NCBI RefSeq assembly: GCF_046233715.1 | Contig: NZ_JBJNRJ010000009.1 | Span: 67,094-131,093, forward strand | Direction: 5' to 3' | DNA: 64,000 bases | Origin: Trujillonella humicola | Lineage (GTDB): Bacteria > Actinomycetota > Actinomycetes > Mycobacteriales > Geodermatophilaceae | Shown here: piece by piece, positions 52,822 through 60,197 of the stretch | Layout of the letters: the number at the start of each line of letters is the position of its first letter | Position numbering within the stretch: position 1 is the stretch's first letter | Position numbers and translations under genes: made by a program | The notes under the pieces: generated by a model | Databases searched by the model: none | Told to the model about the DNA's origin: nothing | What the model saw: only the letters and a program-made list of their open reading frames with translations

Positions 52822-52842
52822 CAGGACGTCCGAGACGTCCTG
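52822..52842. promoter_or_regulatory. Palindrome upstream of mce, operator candidate
   Basis: CAGGACGTC at 52822-52830 and GACGTCCTG at 52834-52842 form a perfect 9-bp inverted repeat with a 3-base centre. It ends 16 bases before the mce start, so it could bind a regulator or form an RNA hairpin. The sequence lies close to the assembly artefact. Confidence 0.4.
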
Positions 52843-52858
52843 CGGCAGGATGCCGCCC

Positions 52859-53317
52859 GTGACCGACACGCAGACCGGACTGCCCGCGGGCCTGTTCACC
52901 ACCATCGACCACGTCGGCATCGCCGTCCCCGACCTGGACGAGGCCATCGCCTTCTACTCGACGACGTACGGCATCACCTCGGTGCACGAGGAGATGAACG
53001 AGGAGCAGGGCGTCCGCGAGGCGATGCTCGCCGTCGGGGACGGCGACACCCGCATCCAGCTGCTGGCACCGCTCACCCCGGAGTCGACGATCGCGAAGTT
53101 CATCGGCCGCTCCGGCCCCGGCCTGCAGCAACTGGCCTTCCGCGTGGAGGACGTCGACGCGACCTGCGCGATCCTGCGCGAGCGCGGCCTGCGGCTGCTC
53201 TACGACACCCCCAAGCGCGGCACCGCCGACAGCCGGATCAACTTCGTCCACCCGAAGGACGCCGGCGGCGTCCTCGTCGAGCTGGTCGAGCCGGCGCGGA
53301 CCCCCGCCGCGCACTGA
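52859..53317 (+). CDS. mce: Methylmalonyl-CoA epimerase
   Basis: A 152-residue vicinal-oxygen-chelate-fold enzyme that interconverts (R)- and (S)-methylmalonyl-CoA for the B12-dependent mutase. Metal-binding and family segments are FTTIDHVGIAVPDLDEAI, LQQLAFRVEDVD and INFVHPKDAGGVLVELVEP (last Glu). The GTG at 52859 has AGGA 8 bases upstream; the ATG nine bases earlier has no such site. Divergent from the thiolase and convergent with the dioxygenase gene, with MeaB encoded two genes away. Confidence 0.94.
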   Translation: MTDTQTGLPAGLFTTIDHVGIAVPDLDEAIAFYSTTYGITSVHEEMNEEQGVREAMLAVGDGDTRIQLLAPLTPESTIAKFIGRSGPGLQQLAFRVEDVDATCAILRERGLRLLYDTPKRGTADSRINFVHPKDAGGVLVELVEPARTPAAH

Positions 53318-53320
53318 CGC

Positions 53321-53341
53321 CGCGAGCCCGCGGGCTCAACG
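53321..53341. terminator. Bidirectional terminator candidate between mce and the dioxygenase gene
   Basis: GAGCCCGCGGGCTC at 53324-53337 is a perfect palindrome in the 18-base gap between the two convergent stop codons, and overlaps the dioxygenase stop. Confidence 0.5.
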
Positions 53342-54139
53342 CGGCCAGGCCACCGGGAAGAGCGGGTGGTCCAGCTCCGCCCCGGCGGGCAGCTCGTCGG
53401 CCAGCCCCTCGAACGGCGGGGACGTGCGCCACGGCCGCGGCGCGTGCCGGGCCCCCTCCGACAGGTAGCGCAGCGAGAGCACGCGCCGGCGACCGGGGAA
53501 CGGGAACCCCGGGGCGCCGTGCACGGTGAGGAAGTCGAAGAACACCGCGTCGCCGGGCTGCAGCTCCCAGGCCCGGATGTCGTGCGCCGACCGGTCGGCC
53601 TCGACGTCCGGGAGCTCGGCCAGCGCCCCCTCGGGGAACCAGCGCGCCTCACCGGTCATGAAGGTCCGGGGCATGAGCCACGGGCCGGCGTGGCTGCCGG
53701 CCAGCAGCTCCAGGCTCCCGGCCGCCGGAACGGGGTCGACGGGGATCCACGCGCTGACGCCCCTGCCGTCGACGTTGTAGTACGGCTGGTCCTGGTGCCA
53801 GGGCGTGCGCTGCGCGGTGCCGCCCTCCTTGACCAGCACGTGGTCGTGGTAGAGCCGCACCCGGCGCGATCGCAGCAGCGCCGCGGCGATCTCCGGCACC
53901 CGCGAGCGCAGCGCCAGCGCGGCGACGTCGGGGACGTCGGTCCACCGGCAGAAGTCCTCGACGAACAGCCCCGGGTCCTCGGGCCGGCTGGCGGTCAGCG
54001 CCAGGTCCCCGGGCCGGCGCAGCACCTCCTCGACCGCGCGGGTGGCACGCGCCACCTCCTCGGCGTCGAACACGCCGCGGACGCAGACGACGCCGTCCCG
54101 GGCGAACTGCTCGACCTGTTCCTGGGAGACCGCAGCCAC
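53336..54139 (-). CDS. Phytanoyl-CoA dioxygenase family protein
   Basis: A 267-residue Fe(II)/2-oxoglutarate-dependent oxygenase of the PhyH type. The iron-binding HxD lies in TPWHQDQPYYNVDGRGVSAW and the distal His in DFLTVHGAPGFPFPGRRRVL, with an Arg for 2-oxoglutarate soon after. It starts at GTG. Substrates in this family range from CoA esters to osmolytes and natural products, so the substrate is open. Placement between mce and ccrA suggests, but does not prove, a link to acyl-CoA metabolism. Confidence 0.85.
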   Translation of the reverse strand: MAAVSQEQVEQFARDGVVCVRGVFDAEEVARATRAVEEVLRRPGDLALTASRPEDPGLFVEDFCRWTDVPDVAALALRSRVPEIAAALLRSRRVRLYHDHVLVKEGGTAQRTPWHQDQPYYNVDGRGVSAWIPVDPVPAAGSLELLAGSHAGPWLMPRTFMTGEARWFPEGALAELPDVEADRSAHDIRAWELQPGDAVFFDFLTVHGAPGFPFPGRRRVLSLRYLSEGARHAPRPWRTSPPFEGLADELPAGAELDHPLFPVAWPR

Positions 54140-54217
54140 GTGCGCAGCCTAGGCACCCGGGCGGCGACCCCCTGCCGGACAGTGGCGCAGGTCGCCCCGT
54201 CCGGCCTCGCCAGCCTC

Positions 54218-54233
54218 ACTACCCGTCAGTAAC
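54218..54233 (-). promoter_or_regulatory. Operator-like sequence upstream of ccrA
   Basis: Minus-strand reading GTTACTGACGGGTAGT shares 12 of 16 bases with the perfect palindrome GTTACCGGCGGGTAAC upstream of the double hydroxyacyl-CoA dehydrogenase (62048-62063). It lies 54-69 bases before the ccrA start. A TetR-type regulator is a plausible binder. Confidence 0.45.
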
Positions 54234-54286
54234 ATCTGCCCCCACCGCAGCCGCTCCTCCGAGCCGACGAAGACCCGGGAGACATC

Positions 54287-55618
54287 GTGGACGAGATCAG
54301 GGACGCCATCCTGGCCGATCAGCTGGCCGACATCGGGGGGCTCCCGGTGCCGGAGTCCTACCGCGCGGTGGTGGTCCGCAAGGACGAGCAGGACATGTTC
54401 GCCGGCCAGGCCACCCGGGACAAGGACCCGCGCAAGTCGCTGCACGTGCAGGAGGTCGCCACCCCGGAGCTGGGCCCGGGTGAGGCGATCGTGGCGGTGA
54501 TGGCGTCGTCGGTGAACTACAACACCGTGTGGACGTCGATCTTCGAGCCGGTGAGCACCTTCGGGTTCCTGGAGCGCTACGGCCGGGTGTCGGAGCTGAC
54601 CAAGCGGCACGACCTCCCGTACCACGTGGTGGGCTCGGACCTGGCCGGCGTGGTGCTGAAGGTCGGGCCGGGGGTGAACAAGTGGCGCCCCGGTGACGAG
54701 GTCGTCGCGCACTGCCTGTCGGTGGAGCTGGAGGACCCGGCCGGCCACGACGACACGATGATGGACCCCCAGCAGCGGATCTGGGGCTTCGAGACCAACT
54801 TCGGCGGGCTGGCCGAGCTCGCCCTGGTCAAGTCCAACCAGCTGATGCCCAAGCCGGCGCACCTGTCGTGGGAGGAGGCCGCCGCCCCCGGGCTGGTGAA
54901 CTCCACCGCCTACCGGCAGCTGGTGTCGCGCAACGGGGCGAACATGAAGCAGGGCGACACCGTGCTCATCTGGGGCGCCTCGGGCGGCCTCGGCTCATAT
55001 GCGACGCAGATGGCCCTCAACGGCGGCGCCATCCCCGTCTGCGTCGTCTCCTCCCCCGAGAAGGCCGAGATCGTCCGGCGGATGGGCGCCGAGCTGGTCA
55101 TCGACCGCTCCGCCGAGGGCTACCGGTTCTGGAAGGACGAGCAGACCCAGGACCCCAAGGAGTGGCAGCGGTTCGGCAAGAAGATCCGCGAGCTCACCGG
55201 CGGGGAGGACGTCGACATCGTGTTCGAGCACCCCGGCCGGGAGACCTTCGGCGCCAGCGTCTACGTCGCCAAGAAGGGCGGCACGATCATCACCTGCGCC
55301 TCCACCACCGGCTACCTGCACGAGTACGACAACCGGTACCTGTGGATGAACCTGAAGAAGATCCTGTCCTCGCACTTCGCCAACTACAAGGAGGCGTGGG
55401 AGGCCAACCGGCTCATCGACAAGGGCCTCGTCCACCCCACCCTGTCCAAGGTGTACCCGATGGCCGAGGTCGGCCAGGCCGCCCTCGACGTCCACCGCAA
55501 CGCCCACCAGGGCAAGGTCGGCGTCCTCACCCTCGCCCCGGAGGAGGGGCTCGGCGTCCGCGACGGGGAGAAGCGCGCCAAGCACATCGACGCCATCAAC
55601 CGCTTCCGCGGGGTCTGA
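54287..55618 (+). CDS. ccrA: Crotonyl-CoA carboxylase/reductase
   Basis: A 443-residue MDR-superfamily enzyme that reductively carboxylates crotonyl-CoA to ethylmalonyl-CoA with NADPH and CO2. Family marks: SSVNYNTVWTSIFEPVSTF, LPYHVVGSDLAGVVLKVGPG, IWGFETNFGGLAELALVKSN, and the NADPH loop IWGASGGLGSYATQMA; FEHPGRETFGASVYVAKKGG is typical. GTG start with GGGAG 6 bases upstream. It is the hallmark enzyme of the ethylmalonyl-CoA pathway, which replenishes C4 acids during growth on C2 compounds, and also supplies extender units. It is monocistronic, ended by hairpin copy E. Confidence 0.95.
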   Translation: MDEIRDAILADQLADIGGLPVPESYRAVVVRKDEQDMFAGQATRDKDPRKSLHVQEVATPELGPGEAIVAVMASSVNYNTVWTSIFEPVSTFGFLERYGRVSELTKRHDLPYHVVGSDLAGVVLKVGPGVNKWRPGDEVVAHCLSVELEDPAGHDDTMMDPQQRIWGFETNFGGLAELALVKSNQLMPKPAHLSWEEAAAPGLVNSTAYRQLVSRNGANMKQGDTVLIWGASGGLGSYATQMALNGGAIPVCVVSSPEKAEIVRRMGAELVIDRSAEGYRFWKDEQTQDPKEWQRFGKKIRELTGGEDVDIVFEHPGRETFGASVYVAKKGGTIITCASTTGYLHEYDNRYLWMNLKKILSSHFANYKEAWEANRLIDKGLVHPTLSKVYPMAEVGQAALDVHRNAHQGKVGVLTLAPEEGLGVRDGEKRAKHIDAINRFRGV

Positions 55619-55625
55619 GGACGGA

Positions 55626-55676
55626 CCACCCGTCCCCCCACGCCTCGCACGCTCGGCGCGGGTCCCTGACGGGTGG
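55626..55676 (+). terminator. Stop-proximal hairpin repeat, copy E (after ccrA)
   Basis: CCACCCGTC at 55626-55634 pairs with GACGGGTGG at 55668-55676, starting seven bases after the ccrA stop. The inner part CCCCCCACGCCTCGC...GGCGCGGG matches copy A, while the outer stem has a different sequence that still pairs. Confidence 0.75.
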
Positions 55677-55822
55677 CCACGTGCCGGGGAGGTGCCCTCC
55701 CGGGGCACCTCCCCGGCCGGGTCCGCGTTCTATCGTCGGGGGTCACCGCCCCCGTCCCCGGCCCGGCCCGGACCTCGGACCGACACGCCGACGAGCTCCG
55801 CCGACTCTGCGAGGATGACCGC

Positions 55823-57178
55823 ATGACCGATCCCCGCCGCGACCTGGTGCCGATGCGCGAGGCCCAGCACTCGTTCGACGTGGTCCTGCGGGGCTTCGAC
55901 CGCCACCAGGTGGCCGAGACGATCGAACGGCTCGAGGCCGACATCCGCGTGGCGCTCGCCGATCGGGACGCTGCGATGGCCCGGTCCTCCGACCTCGCGG
56001 GCCAGCTGTCGGCGATGCACGGGGAGATCGACCAGCTGCGCCGCAAGGCCGCCAGCGCGGGGCCGGCCACCTTCGAGAACATGAGCGAGCGCATCTCGCA
56101 CATGCTGCGACTGGCCGAGGAGGAGGCCGCCGAGATCCGCCAGGCGGCCCAGCAGGAGGCCTCGGCGCTGCGCGAGCAGACCGCTGCCGAGGAGCGGGCG
56201 ATGCTCGAGCGGCACGCGGCCGGTCAGGCCGAGGTCGAGCGCATGCTGGCCGAGGCCCGGCAGAACGCCGAGCAGATCGCCACCAAGGCCCAGCTGCGCG
56301 CGGACGAGCTCGTGACCAAGGCCCAGGAGAAGGTGGCCCGTCTCGACGCGGAGTCCCAGGCCCGGCGGGCCAAGGTGGAGGAGGACTTCGAGATCGCCCA
56401 GCGTGCCCGGCGCGCCGAGGCGGCCCGGCTCGAGGAGGAGCGCGACCGCGCCTCGACGGAGGCGGCCCGGCAGCGGGTGGCCGCCGCCGAGCAGCACGCG
56501 GCCCACCTGGTCGGCGAGGCGGAGGCGGCCGCCGCCGCGATCCGCAACGTCCGCGACGAGCTCACCGGCCGGCTGCTCGAGGTCCGCCGGATCCTCGGTT
56601 CGCTGCCCGAGCTCGGCGACCGCCCCGTGCCCCCGCCGGCACAGCCGGGCCGCGAGCAGGGCGAGCAGCAGGCCCCTCGGCCCCCGGCCCCCCAGCCGGC
56701 TGCGGCGCCGGCCGCTCCGCAGCCCGCCCAGGGTTCCGGTGAGGCGGCGGCCGCCCGCCAGCCGGTGCGCCCGCCGGCGCCGGCGACCCAGCCCGCCGTC
56801 CAGCGAGGCGCCCACCGGCCGCCCACCGGCTCCCAGCCGGCCGTCCCGCCGCAGGGCCCGACCACGCAGGTCGCGCTGCAGACCGTCAGCGGCGGCCAGG
56901 CCAGCACCCCGCCGGCGCAGCAGACGCAGGTGATCCGCCCGGTCACCGCGCCGCAGCCGGCGGCACGCCCGTCCGGCGGCGCCCCGGAGGGGACCCGGCC
57001 GGTCGACCCGCCGACCCTGGTGCAGCCGGCGGTCTCCACCGAGGGCACCGCCGAGCACCGCGCCGAGAGCTCCGGTGACGCGCGCCCCGACGTCCCCTCC
57101 GGGGAGCGGACGGAGCCGGCCGAGCGCGACCCCGCGCCGAGCGACGGCGGGACCGCCGCACCCGCGGCGCGCCGCTGA
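55823..57178 (+). CDS. DivIVA-like coiled-coil protein with Pro/Ala/Gln-rich tail
   Basis: A 451-residue protein. The first 40 residues (EAQHSFDVVLRGFDRHQVAETIERLEADI) resemble the DivIVA N-terminal lipid-binding domain. Residues 40-260 are one long heptad-rich coiled coil (RARRAEAARLEEERDRAS, AQQEASALREQTAAEERAML), and the rest is a disordered Pro/Ala/Gln-rich tail. Such proteins in actinobacteria (Wag31 or SepIVA-like) help position cell-wall growth or division, though this is not Wag31 itself by context. ATG start with GAGGA 7 bases upstream. Confidence 0.75.
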   Translation: MTDPRRDLVPMREAQHSFDVVLRGFDRHQVAETIERLEADIRVALADRDAAMARSSDLAGQLSAMHGEIDQLRRKAASAGPATFENMSERISHMLRLAEEEAAEIRQAAQQEASALREQTAAEERAMLERHAAGQAEVERMLAEARQNAEQIATKAQLRADELVTKAQEKVARLDAESQARRAKVEEDFEIAQRARRAEAARLEEERDRASTEAARQRVAAAEQHAAHLVGEAEAAAAAIRNVRDELTGRLLEVRRILGSLPELGDRPVPPPAQPGREQGEQQAPRPPAPQPAAAPAAPQPAQGSGEAAAARQPVRPPAPATQPAVQRGAHRPPTGSQPAVPPQGPTTQVALQTVSGGQASTPPAQQTQVIRPVTAPQPAARPSGGAPEGTRPVDPPTLVQPAVSTEGTAEHRAESSGDARPDVPSGERTEPAERDPAPSDGGTAAPAARR

Positions 57179-57226
57179 CCCCAGCTCCACCGCGCTCCGG
57201 CCCGTCCGGTGCGGTACGGACGACGC

Positions 57227-58252
57227 GTGCCCGACCCTCCCGAGACCACCTCGGCCGACCCACCCGCGCGCCGCGGCGGTCCCCGGCATGCCGCTCCGGA
57301 GAACGGCGGCTCGCCGGACGCGGCGGTGTCGACGTGGCACAGCGCTCCCGCGGCCGCCGGCCGGTCCGCCCACCGGCGCCGCAGGAGCACCCGTGGGAGC
57401 GGCGGTCGCCGGCGCCGCCAGGGGTGGCCGCGCGTCGGCCCGGCGGGCGGCGCGCTCGCCGCCGTCATCGCCGTGGTGGTGGCGGCGGTGGTGGTGGGGC
57501 TGGTCCGGGAGGGGGCCGGGGGCACCGCCGCGGCTCCCGGCACGGACGGTCCGGGCGCCCCCGTCCCGACCGGTGCGCCCCCGGGGCTGCTCGCCTGGCT
57601 GCGCACCGAGCTGCCCGTCGGGGGAACCGTCACGGCCACGGCACCGGTCCGCGACGTCCTCGTGCGGGCGGGTGCCGATCCGGCGGTGCTGCCGGAGTCC
57701 GCGCCGCCGTGGAGCGGGGACCCGGCCGTGCCCGTCCTGGTCCTGACCGAGACCGAGCCCGGGGGCAGCCGCGTCCTGGCCCGCTTCGACCGCGACGGCG
57801 CCGTCCCGCTCCTGCTGGTGGACCCGGCGCCGGTCGAGCCGGCCGAGGAGCTGCGGCGGCAGCGCGAGTCCCTGGCGGCGGCGGTGCTGGCCAACCCCGC
57901 CACGCGGACGGAGGGGGACACCCGGGAGGTCCTGGCCTCCGGCGAGGTGGACCCCCGGCTGCTGACCCTGATCGCCGGCCTGACCGCCCGGGAGGGCGTC
58001 GGCCTGTGGGAGTTCCCGTCGCTCCCGGGCGAGCAGGGCGGGACCGCGCCCGCCCGCCGGGTGGTCGTCGACGCCGTCGGCGACCGGCCGGTCCCGGCCG
58101 ACGGCGCGGCCACGCAGCGCCTGGTCGCGTGGCTGGACGCCCAGCTGGCGCCGCTGGCCCCCGACACCGTCGAGGTGACCGGCGACGGCGTGCTCGTCGG
58201 CTTCGCCTACGTGCCGGGGCCGGACGCCGTCGTCGCGGCAGCCGGCCGGTGA
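57227..58252 (+). CDS. Single-pass membrane protein of unknown function
   Basis: A 341-residue protein with an Arg-rich cytoplasmic N-terminus (HRRRRSTRGSGGRRRRQG), one helix near residues 78-96 (LAAVIAVVVAAVVVGLV) and an extracellular domain of about 240 residues. The outer part has RFDRDGAVPLLLVDPAPVEP and AEELRRQRESLAAAVLANPA; no family was recognised. It lies 48 bases downstream of the DivIVA-like gene and 110 bases upstream of the DUF4397 gene, so it may belong to a cell-envelope group. GTG start with a weak ribosome binding site; a GTG 18 bases earlier is possible. Confidence 0.65.
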   Translation: MPDPPETTSADPPARRGGPRHAAPENGGSPDAAVSTWHSAPAAAGRSAHRRRRSTRGSGGRRRRQGWPRVGPAGGALAAVIAVVVAAVVVGLVREGAGGTAAAPGTDGPGAPVPTGAPPGLLAWLRTELPVGGTVTATAPVRDVLVRAGADPAVLPESAPPWSGDPAVPVLVLTETEPGGSRVLARFDRDGAVPLLLVDPAPVEPAEELRRQRESLAAAVLANPATRTEGDTREVLASGEVDPRLLTLIAGLTAREGVGLWEFPSLPGEQGGTAPARRVVVDAVGDRPVPADGAATQRLVAWLDAQLAPLAPDTVEVTGDGVLVGFAYVPGPDAVVAAAGR

Positions 58253-58362
58253 CCGCCGCCGTGCGGCGCAGCCCGGAGCCCGGTAGACGTAGGGGCGGCA
58301 GCGCGCGCTGTCGTGCCGCTGCGCTCGCCGGGGCACGGATCCACATCCAGGGGGAACTCGCC

Positions 58363-59217
58363 GTGCGGAGCACCCGTGCCGTCCTCGCCGTCCTGCTCGC
58401 CGCGGTCTGCGCGACGCTGCCGCTGAGCGGGGCGCAGGCCGCCGGCAACGGACAGCTGCGCCTCGCGCACCTGTCCCCCGACACCCCGCCGGTCGACGTC
58501 TACGTCGACTCCGTCTCCGCGCCCGGCACGGGGCAGGCCTTCCCCGCGGTCGGGTACGGCACCGTGTCCGACTACCAGCAGGTCCCGCCCGGTACCTACG
58601 CGATCAGCATGCGCCAGGCCGGCGCCGACCCGGCGAGCCCCCCGGTGCTGTCGACGACCGTCACGGTCGGCGCCGGTGACGCGCGGACCGTCGCCGGGGT
58701 CGGCCCCTTCGCCGACCTCGGCCTCGAGGTGCTGGAGGACGACCTGACCCTGCCGCCGGCCGGCTCCGCCCGCCTGCGCGTGATCGCCGCCGCGGCGACC
58801 GCCCCGCAGCTGGACGTCGCCCTGACCGGCGGCTCGGTGGTCACCGCGCTGACGTTCTCCGACACCAGCGACTACGCCGACGTCCCGGCCGGGAGCGCCA
58901 CGCTGGCGGTGACCCCGGCGGGCGGCGAGCCGGTGTCGCTGCCCGTCGACGTGACCGCCGGCGCGGTGTACAGCGTGCTGGTCCTCGACGCCCCCGGCGG
59001 TGGCCTGAGCGTGCGGCCCGTGCTCGACGCGGCCGGGGCGGCGACGGTACCCGCGGGCGGTGTCGAGGCCGGGGGCGGCGGCGCGGCCGGCGGCCCGGCG
59101 CTCCCCCGGGTCCTCGCCGGCGTCCTGCTCCTGCTCGTGGTGGGTGGCGGCCTGTTCGGCGTCGCCACCCGCCCCGGCCGGCGGGTCGCCGGCGGTCGGC
59201 ACTCCGCGGCGTCCTGA
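58363..59217 (+). CDS. DUF4397-domain surface protein, likely sortase-associated
   Basis: A 284-residue secreted protein. A signal peptide (RAVLAVLLAAVCATLPLSGAQA) precedes a DUF4397 domain with LRLAHLSPDTPPVDVYVD and VPPGTYAISMRQAG. A Gly-rich linker, then ALPRVLAGVLLLLVVGGGLF and a basic tail RPGRRVAGG close the protein. That arrangement (motif, helix, basic tail) mimics a cell-wall sorting signal, but LPRVL is not a canonical LPXTG. The class F sortase starts 4 bases after its stop, so the pair is clearly an operon. GTG start with AGGGGAA upstream. Confidence 0.8.
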   Translation: MRSTRAVLAVLLAAVCATLPLSGAQAAGNGQLRLAHLSPDTPPVDVYVDSVSAPGTGQAFPAVGYGTVSDYQQVPPGTYAISMRQAGADPASPPVLSTTVTVGAGDARTVAGVGPFADLGLEVLEDDLTLPPAGSARLRVIAAAATAPQLDVALTGGSVVTALTFSDTSDYADVPAGSATLAVTPAGGEPVSLPVDVTAGAVYSVLVLDAPGGGLSVRPVLDAAGAATVPAGGVEAGGGGAAGGPALPRVLAGVLLLLVVGGGLFGVATRPGRRVAGGRHSAAS

Positions 59218-59221
59218 GGCC

Positions 59222-59881
59222 GTGCCGCAGCCCGCCCGGCACCGCCGGCCGCCGTCCCGGCACCGCGCGCCGCGCCGGCGCCGGCTGACGGTGCTGCGGG
59301 TGCTGCTGGCCGCCGTGGCGGCGGTCGCGGGCACCGTCGCACTGCTCGACACCGGGCCGCTGGAGCCGTCGCCGGCGGCCACCGCGCTCGTCACGGCCAC
59401 CGCCCCGCCCGTCGCCCTCCAGGCGCGGGCGGTCGGAGCGGTCGCCGAGCCCGTCCGGGTGCGCGTGCCCGGGATCGGCGTGGACAGCCCGCTGGAGCGG
59501 CTGGGCGTCGACGCCGCCGGGGCGCTGGAGGTGCCGGCCGACCACGGCCGGGCGGGCTGGTTCGACGGGGGCCCGGCGCCGGGGGACGTCGGTCCGGCGG
59601 TGCTGGCCGGTCACGTCGACTCCACCGCGGGGCCGGCGGTGTTCTGGCGGCTGCGCGACCTGACCGCCGGGGACGAGGTCCTCGTCGACCGCGCGGACGG
59701 GACGACGGCGCGGTTCACCGTGACCCGCGTGGAGCGGCACGCCAAGGATGCCTTCCCCACCGACGAGGTCTACGGACCCACCCCCGACGCCCAGCTGCGC
59801 CTGGTCACCTGCGGCGGGGAGTTCGACCGCTCGCAGCGCAGCTACCGGGACAACGTCGTCGTCTTCGCGCGGCTGGCCTGA
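59222..59881 (+). CDS. Class F sortase
   Basis: A 219-residue membrane-anchored transpeptidase with an N-terminal helix (LRVLLAAVAAVAGTVALL). The catalytic triad is His131 (AVLAGHVDSTAG), Cys197 (LRLVTCGGEFDR) and Arg209 (RSYRDNVVVFARL). Class F enzymes are actinobacterial and join surface proteins to the wall or act as housekeeping sortases. It overlaps nothing but follows the DUF4397 gene by 4 bases, making that protein the obvious first substrate candidate. GTG start. Confidence 0.92.
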   Translation: MPQPARHRRPPSRHRAPRRRRLTVLRVLLAAVAAVAGTVALLDTGPLEPSPAATALVTATAPPVALQARAVGAVAEPVRVRVPGIGVDSPLERLGVDAAGALEVPADHGRAGWFDGGPAPGDVGPAVLAGHVDSTAGPAVFWRLRDLTAGDEVLVDRADGTTARFTVTRVERHAKDAFPTDEVYGPTPDAQLRLVTCGGEFDRSQRSYRDNVVVFARLA

Positions 59882-59887
59882 GCTGGG

Positions 59888-60193
59888 CTACCTGCGGCGG
59901 GCCCGGGCGCGCCAGCAGGCCGGGTGCCAGTGCCGGCGCAGGTCGGCGGCCGAGTCGACGTCCCAGGGATCGAGGTCGGAGTCGCGCGGGTAGGCCGGCC
60001 AGGTGACCAGGTGCGGCGTCGCCGGCCGGATCGCCTGGTCGCAGCCGGGGCAGCGGTAGCTCTTGGTGCTCGCCGCCCCGGTCAGCGACCGCACCACCCA
60101 GTCGCCGTCGGCGGCCTCCTCCACCCGCTCGGCGCGCCGGGCCGGGCCGGGTCCCGGGGACCGCGACCCGGCCCGCGCGCGCCGTCGGGGCAC
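59888..60193 (-). CDS. Small zinc-ribbon-like conserved actinobacterial protein
   Basis: A 101-residue basic protein. YRCPGCDQAIRPATPHLVTW and RRHWHPACWRA provide a CxxC...HxxxC set likely to bind zinc, preceded by DGDWVVRSLTGAASTKSYRC. Homologues with this pattern are widespread in actinobacteria as conserved hypothetical proteins, sometimes mislabelled ATP/GTP-binding. The GTG start lies 4 bases after the stop of the double hydroxyacyl-CoA dehydrogenase, so it is translated from the same transcript. Function is not known. Confidence 0.75.
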   Translation of the reverse strand: MPRRRARAGSRSPGPGPARRAERVEEAADGDWVVRSLTGAASTKSYRCPGCDQAIRPATPHLVTWPAYPRDSDLDPWDVDSAADLRRHWHPACWRARARRR

Positions 60194-60197
60194 GGGC

